Below are positions 58,630-64,000 of a DNA stretch of 64,000 nt, one piece after another. The stretch spans positions 33,715,628-33,779,627 of the forward strand of contig CM064715.1 in NCBI GenBank assembly GCA_032717465.1, in the 5' to 3' direction. The translations under genes were made by a program, and so were the position numbers. Within the stretch, counting starts at the first letter, position 1. Every line of letters begins with the position of its first letter. Under the pieces are notes generated by a model. That model saw only the letters and a program-made list of their open reading frames with translations. It made no database searches and was not told where the DNA came from. This stretch comes from Coenobita brevimanus (taxonomy: Eukaryota; Arthropoda; Malacostraca; Decapoda; Coenobitidae).

Positions 58630-59795
58630 AACACGGGCACAGAGACATACAGAAACAGTGGGTCAGAACCAGGGGTGCGCTAAGAAAAATCTAAAACCTG
58701 TAAACAGTGTCACCGCGACTAAGTGACTATCTCGAGTGTCGTGACTCGCACCCTGACAAGTTATAGTAACATTCACTCTTTCGACCCGTGGCCCCTTTTG
58801 CTCCTAGTGCATCTGGTTTAGAATATTAAATATCAGTTCTGCCTATAACCATAATACGGGTATTGTGTATTTATAACGCACCATCTGCGTATATCTGAAA
58901 AGCCCCGCATTCTGCCCTTGATGTATTTGCGCACATTGTATTGAGAAGTTAACTCTGTAAACCTGTCTAAATCATATCCTGTATCTCTTTGTTTCTATAT
59001 TGTAACGGTGTATTGAACTAAGACAATGGATGTGTTAAGGTGTACTGCCGTTTTTATGCCCTGTTCCTTTGTGGGTGCTTTACTTCCAGTCCGGAAAGAG
59101 GTCCCCGCTCAGTCACAGGCGTTTTTAGGACGAGGAGTCGGACTAAAAACATCCCGCATACAGTAGCATTACAAATGACCCACGTGGTAAAGCGAATATC
59201 CATGCCAGTACATTTGCCAGAAATTGTGCCATAGAGGATGTCAGCCAGAGCGTCCCAGTACTAAAACTTGATTCCCCCGAAAATGTTTCATTTAAAATAC
59301 AGACTATATACATATAATCCATCCTAGACAATTTACCAACCAACAAAGCTCCAGGCCCAGACGGAATTCCTCCAACTGTTTTGAAACCCCAGAGCTTGCC
59401 TCTGTTCAAGCTAAATTATTCAGACTCTGCATATGTACTTCTTCATTCCCCAATTCATGGAAAGAAGCCAATATATTTCCAGTTCCAAAGAAAGGAGTTC
59501 CTCTGACCCCGCTGATTACAGGCCAATAGCTGTCACATCTCTTGGGAAATTATTTGAAATTGTAATTAATAAGAGCATAGTTAAACATCTTGAATCCAAC
59601 AACTTAAGTAGTGATATACAATATGATTTTGCCACGAAAGATCCGCCATTGATATAATCAATCTTCTGACTCATACCATCCATCAGTCAACTGACCAACA
59701 TGGATAAACTCATGCAGTAGCCCTTGATATTTCTAAAGCTTTCAACAGAGTGTGGCACCGTTCCCTGCTATCCAAACTCCCTTATTATGAACTAA

Positions 59796-59829
<34 letters not shown>

Positions 59830-60136
59830 TTTCCTCATATCTCAGCGACAGAAAAATAAAAGTAGATGATGTATGTTCCAATTTCCACTTAATTAATGCC
59901 GGCGTGCCTAGTTCATATTAATGTTCTATTATCTGTCATCCATAATCCCATCCATTCATATGCAGATGACTCAACGATTCACAGTTCATTCACTCAGACA
60001 CCCATTTACAGAGTTTAATATATTTAACTCTCAACTCTGTGCAGCCATCTCCAAAAATCAAGACTTATCTAAGGTCAATGAATGGGGATAAAATAATCTT
60101 GTCCTTTTTAATGCTAGCAAAACCAAATATATACAT

Positions 60137-60476
60137 ATCCACTCACTTGATGTAGTGCTGCCTATTTCTTCCTTATCCTTAATCATTCTTTTTCTGTGCC
60201 TGCCTCCTCCCTTCCTATTTCTCCCATCTTTCCTGTCACTTCTTATTGTTTTTCTTTCCTTTACAGGTGGCTTTACATTGAGTGACATGCCAAATAGTTT
60301 AATGTAAGTCAAGAAACCACTTACAACGCTGGGTGGTAACCATATAACCAAACCATACGTGCTCCCTACGTGTCAACAAGTGGGTCGGTGGAGGGTTAGT
60401 GCCCCTCCCCATTAAATAACTCAAACTCAATTGGCCACCCCTTGCGGGATTATGGCATCTGGCAATAGATAGATAG
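60137..60476 (+). mobile_element. 340-bp RTE-A satellite with 18-bp TSD
   Basis: The insert is flanked by AAAACCAAATATATACAT at 60119-60136 and 60477-60494. Its 3' end, GGCCACCCCTTGCGGGATTA then GGCATCTGGCAATAGATAG, is the RTE-A 3' end with (ATAG)n tail. Just upstream it has GGTCGGTGGAGGGTTAGTGC, similar to the RTE-A leader GGTTGGTGGTGGGTTAGTGC. The first ~230 bp is unrelated to RTE-A. It encodes nothing. It looks like a non-autonomous element joined from a foreign 5' part, an RTE leader piece and the RTE 3' end. Confidence 0.9.
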
Positions 60477-60889
60477 AAAACCAAATATATACATTTTACT
60501 AATGGAATGATATGGCCAGGACCGTATATTGCTCTCAGTGCTACTACTATTCCCATCTCCAAAAGGAATGAAATTCTCTGTGTTTCTCTTGACAATGCCC
60601 TCAGCTGGACCTCTAATGCCAGATCACTTCCTAAAACCGCCTCAAAGAAACTTGGATTATTGTACAGAGTCCGTAACTTCTTCACTGACGAGCAGTTAGC
60701 TATAATTTATAAGAGTCGTGTGTGCTCTCAGCTAGTATATTGCTCACCCTTGTGGAATGGATGTGGGGAGGTTGAATCAAACCAACTAGACAAAATTCAG
60801 GACAAAGATGTTGGAATTATTAATAACCTTGCTATTATAAATAAACTACATCCCCTGCAAGTGAGAAGGAATGTTGCCTCCCTAGGTGT

Positions 60890-63326
60890 GGCAGGGAGGT
60901 TTTGAAAATGACTGAGTTGGATAAAAGAGAGAAAATGATAGATGAGTGGAACACAGTAAAAGATCAGGAAAATGGCAGTGTGGAGGAGGAATCGCAGTTG
61001 TTTGAGTGCTGTGGTGGGGGATGCGGAAGAGGTGTGTGGTGTGAGACGAGTGGGTGGTGGTGTGAGGAAGTAAGTATGGCTGTGGCTGAGAAGAGACGTG
61101 CATATGAAGTGTGGCTGCAGAGGAAGGATGAGGTGTCATATGAGAGGTAAAAAGAAAAGAGGAACAGGGCGAGAAGGGCTGTGCGTGATGATCAAATGGC
61201 GCAGATGAGAGGTGGGGTAGGCGGTTGACTGAGAATTTTCAACAGAATAAGAAAATTTTTTGGAAGGAGATGAAAAGGGTGCAAAAGGGAGAGTCTGGGA
61301 AGGAAGAGCGAGTAAAAGCAGAGGATGGAAGGATGTTAACTGAGATGGATGCAGTAAGGAAGAGATGGGCAGAGTATTTTGAAAGATTGTTAAATGCAGA
61401 GGAGGAAAGGGAGGCTGAGATTGTGGCGGATGGAAGGGTGCAGGAATAAATGTGTTGGGAGAGTTGAATGATTCTTTGATCACGAAGGAGGAAGTGCAGG
61501 AGGCAGTAAAGGAGATGAAAACAGGGAAAGCTGCAGGTATGGATGGGTATGCTGTGGAATGCCTGTAAGGTGGTCGAGCGACTATTGTTGACTGGTTAGT
61601 AAGATTGCTGAATGTGTGCTTTGTGCAATGTATGGTGCCAATTGACTGGGCAAGTGCTTGTGTGGTCCCGCTGTATAAAGGTAAGGGTGATAAGTATGAA
61701 TGTACTAGCTTTAGGGGTATAAGTTTGTTGAGTGTTGTAGGTAAGGTGTATGGTAGAGTGTTAATTAAGAGAGATAGAGAGGGTACAGAGGGAGTGATTG
61801 GTGATGAGCAGCGTGGCTTTAGGAGAGGGAGGGGATGCGTGGATCAGGTGTTTGCAGTTAGACAGGTGTGTGAAAAGTATGTAGCAAAATGTAAGGATGT
61901 GTTTTGGGCGATCATGGATTTAGAGAAAGGGTATGATAGAACTGACAGGGAGGCTTTATGGACTGTTTTAAGATTGTATGGACTTGATGGTAGGTTACTA
62001 AAAGGAGTGAAAAGTTTTTATGTAAATAGTAGAGCATGTGTAAGAGTAGGAAATACTGTGAGTGATTTGTTTCCCGTGAAAGTGGGGCTGTGGCAGGGAT
62101 GTGTGATGTCGCCTTGGTTGTTTAATATTTATATGGATGGTGTTGTAAGGGAGGTGAAGGCAAGAGTGTTAGGTGGAGGTCTGAGTCAGGTGAATGTTGG
62201 TGGAAGAGAGTGGAATCTGAAACAGCTGCTGTTTGCAGATGATACTGCACTGGTGGCTGATTCAGAGGAGAGATTGAGACAGTTGGTACTCGTAAAGGAG
62301 TTTGGAAGGGTGTGTGAAAGGAGGAAATAGAAAATAAATGAGAATAAGAGTAAAGTGATGAAGTGTACAAGGTTGATAGATGGTAGGAGGATGAATATTA
62401 TTTTTAATGGTTAGTTGCTTGAGGAGGTAGAGTGTTTTAAATATTTAGGGTCACATGCTGCTGTGGATGGAAGACTAGATGCAGACGTGAAGTTTAAAAT
62501 GAATGAAGTAGGAAAGGTGCTGGGAGGAATGAAAAAAGTATTTAGATGTCGTTCACTTAGAATGGATGTAAAGAGAAGGCTGTATGAGGGTGTTGTAGTA
62601 CCAACTGTGTTATATGGGGATGAAACATGGAATATGGATGTAGCAGAGAGGAAAAGTTTGAATGTAATGGGGATGAGGTGTCTGAGGAGTATGTGTGGAG
62701 TGACGCATATGGATCGAGTGAGAAATGGTGAAGTGTGAAGGAGAACTGGAGTTGTTCAGGAGATGGTTGATCAACTTGAGCAGAGAGTGTTGCAATGGTT
62801 TGGGCATACGGAGAGAATGGATAATGAGCGATTGGTGAAAAAGATAAATAGATCTGATGTGAGAGGTGTAAGGCTGAGAGGAAGACCACAAATAGGATGG
62901 ATGGACAGTGTGAAGAGAGCGTTGGATGCGAGAGGGATGTCTGTTGAGCAAGGAAGATTGACTGTGCATGATAGAAATGAATGGAGAGAAATTGTAAATG
63001 AATAAATGATGACGCAGCCCTGAGGGGATATTCTCCCGCATTTTGTTTGATCAGCTAATCAGGTTAGGTGGGGATAGGGGGATGGGTCTAATATGATGTG
63101 GCAGGGGAAAACCAGCTCTGCTGTCGGGCCCTGTTGCGGATGTCACTGATTGCACTGCGCAATTGACCCTCATGCGGTGTGGTGCGGTGAGAATCTGACC
63201 CTTCTCCCCTTTGGGCCTAAAATGTGAATTAATGTGTTTCAGTGGATGAGTAAATTGAGAGTGTGTCGTCCTGTCTCAGCTACCTCCCTTTCCCTGGGGG
63301 ATGCAGCCTAGGTATATAGAGAGATT
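60890..63326 (+). mobile_element. RTE-C LINE, 5'-truncated, decayed
   Basis: Frames on the + strand: pre-RT linker (WWCEEVSMAVAEKRRAYEVW, IFWKEMKRVQKGESGKEERV, RWAEYFERLLNAEEER), then KTGKAAGMDGYAVECL, DWASACVVPLYKGKGDKYEC, ISLLSVVGKVYGRVLI, GFRRGRGCVDQVFAVRQ, AIMDLEKGYDRTDREALWTV (motif A), GLWQGCVMSPWLFNIYMDGV (motif B), LLFADDTALVADSEE (motif C), ECFKYLGSHAAVDGRLD, VVPTVLYGDETWN and QWFGHTERMDNERLV. Stops and shifts near 61150, 61450, 61568, 62330, 62415 and 62738. The endonuclease is missing. A ~320-bp 3' UTR (63006-63326) ends GCAGCCTAGGTATATAG; the same sequence forms the insert at 33976-34263. It interrupts the C-terminal part of J LINE copy D. Confidence 0.88.
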
Positions 63327-63580
63327 GACCTTTATGCAAATGCTCAGACGAAGCTGCGTCCATTGTGCCACCTCTCCATGCCTTCCTTCATCGTACATGG
63401 GCATCTGGTAGTGCTCATGACTGGAATGTCACACAGCCATATTGTAAAACTTCTACCTATCAGAATTCTTTTATTCCTCGAACTGCATCTCTCTGGAGCT
63501 CACTTCCCCAGTACTGTTTCCCCCAAACTTCAACCTACAGCTGTTCAAGTCCAACTGTTACAGATTTGTTATGAATGGAT

Positions 63581-64000
63581 GAAGACAGTAATCTGGTGTA
63601 CGGATTATTTAGTTTTATTCATTTGTTTTTCCTTCCTCTGTTCTGTTACTTTAAATATTATGGTAAGCTTACTTAAACTGTTTTAGAGCCAGCCATGATT
63701 TTATTCACAGTTGCAGATAGAGCCTGTGCATAGTTCTGCAATACTTATTACTAAACTGGTTAATGTCTGGAAAACTGAAAGGTCATATGTAGAGTGTCGG
63801 GTGTTAGACAGTGAATGTTAATCACTACAGTATAATTACATGTTATTCTTTTTCTTCCTTAATTTGGTGAGATGATTTCGTATTATTAAGGCACTAACAA
63901 TAAAAATTACTAACCATGTGCTAATCACTGTTTGTTTGGATTAAGACCAGGAGGGAGATAGAAATAGCGAGGCCTGCTTGAGATTAAGAGGCCCAGGAAT
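63581..64000. other. No gene recognised
   Basis: AT-rich sequence after the J copy D stop at ~63572, possibly its 3' UTR. It lacks the 3' UTR block shared by copies A-C. No other motif. Confidence 0.45.

Larger units (their letters stand above)
55753..59157. mobile_element. GC-rich 3.4-kb insertion in J LINE, unclassified
   Basis: J copy D breaks after SSDGR (55752) and resumes at about SSITNDPRGKANIHASTFA (59158). Between lie a GC-rich part (55753-57222) with minisatellites, then AT-richer sequence containing a separate long-TIR element (57347-58629), then ~530 bp. No transposase, RT or other protein domain was recognised. TGTTA at ~57191 and TAACA at ~58768 could be LTR-like ends once the inner element is removed, but flanking duplication is absent. 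No clean target duplication at the outer boundary, so it may be more than one event. Confidence 0.55.
51455..63580 (+). mobile_element. J LINE copy D, broken into five pieces
   Basis: Pieces on the + strand: 51455-51728, endonuclease start (LCTKLNSVHFSYNQYPLKP, then a shifted frame with FPNYHLLTNFHNKGGTCCSI); 54856-55752, rest of the endonuclease (VVYCSPRASS, ILGDFNVHNVEWL, SSDHNLIKA) and linker (FDSNCARAMA); 59158-60136, RT (TNKAPGPDGIPPTVLK, ALDISKAFNRVWHRSLLSKL, CADDSTIH-like block, NLVLFNASKT); 60477-60889, RT C-terminal part (LDNALSWTSNARSLPKTASKKLG, YCSPLWNGCG); 63327-63580, C-terminal end (SFIPRTASLWSSLPQYCFPQ). A (CT)n at 59798-59827 lies within the RT. More divergent from A-C than they are from each other. 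Confidence 0.82.

Noticed and set aside
60890..63340. Target duplication around RTE-C
   Set aside because: I compared the flanks near 60865-60900 and 63320-63345 and found no matching stretch of 7 bp or more; the 5' boundary is therefore approximate.

Overview
The window looks like a transposable-element-dense intergenic stretch of an arthropod nuclear genome, most likely a decapod crustacean. The evidence is long (AT)n, (GT)n and (CT)n microsatellites, several families of non-LTR retrotransposon, piggyBac, Tc1/mariner, Harbinger and hAT-type DNA elements, TTAGG-like repeats, no prokaryotic gene organisation, and a 100-bp assembly gap at 23974-24073. The species assignment is inference. I see no convincing single-copy host gene and no intact non-transposon coding region; nearly every long open frame is a decayed transposon protein or a shadow of one.

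Layout. 0.4-12.3 kb: Ty3/gypsy-like gag (left) and pol (right) fragments flank a ~10.3-kb segment bounded by a long inverted repeat (arms ~1.1 and ~0.9 kb). Inside it are a decayed piggyBac (3706-6851) and a Tc1-like transposase relic split by an RTE-type LINE. 11.9-23.5 kb: five copies or pieces of one jockey-like LINE (called J here), a 0.78-kb piggyBac-type MITE, and two piggyBac-type elements placed end to end that share one TTAA (18652, 19666, 22732) and interrupt a J copy. The second carries a transposase that is open except for one stop codon. 24-31 kb: simple sequence, a LINE fragment, a Tc1-type MITE and a Harbinger derivative with dense subterminal repeats. 31-38 kb: two inverted copies of a second RTE-like family (RTE-B) around a TIR element rich in TTAGG-like units. 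37.9-42.0 kb: a 4.1-kb TIR transposon with a transposase-like gene of a family I cannot name, itself split by a hAT-type MITE with a perfect 8-bp target duplication. 42-51 kb: mostly unrecognised sequence, a tRNA-derived SINE, an RTE-A copy split by a piggyBac MITE, and another J copy. 51.5-63.6 kb: one J LINE broken into five pieces by four independent insertions: a full-length RTE-A (10-bp duplication), a GC-rich 3.4-kb segment with a minisatellite and an internal long-TIR element, a 340-bp RTE satellite (18-bp duplication), and an RTE-C.

The elements do not work together as a pathway. Their relations are ecological: piggyBac-type MITEs share termini with the autonomous piggyBac, two short non-autonomous insertions carry the 3' ends of resident LINEs, and repeated nesting gives a relative order of insertions. 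The most interesting items are the 4.1-kb transposon with an unclassified transposase, the Harbinger derivative, the RTE satellite elements, and the long inverted repeat.
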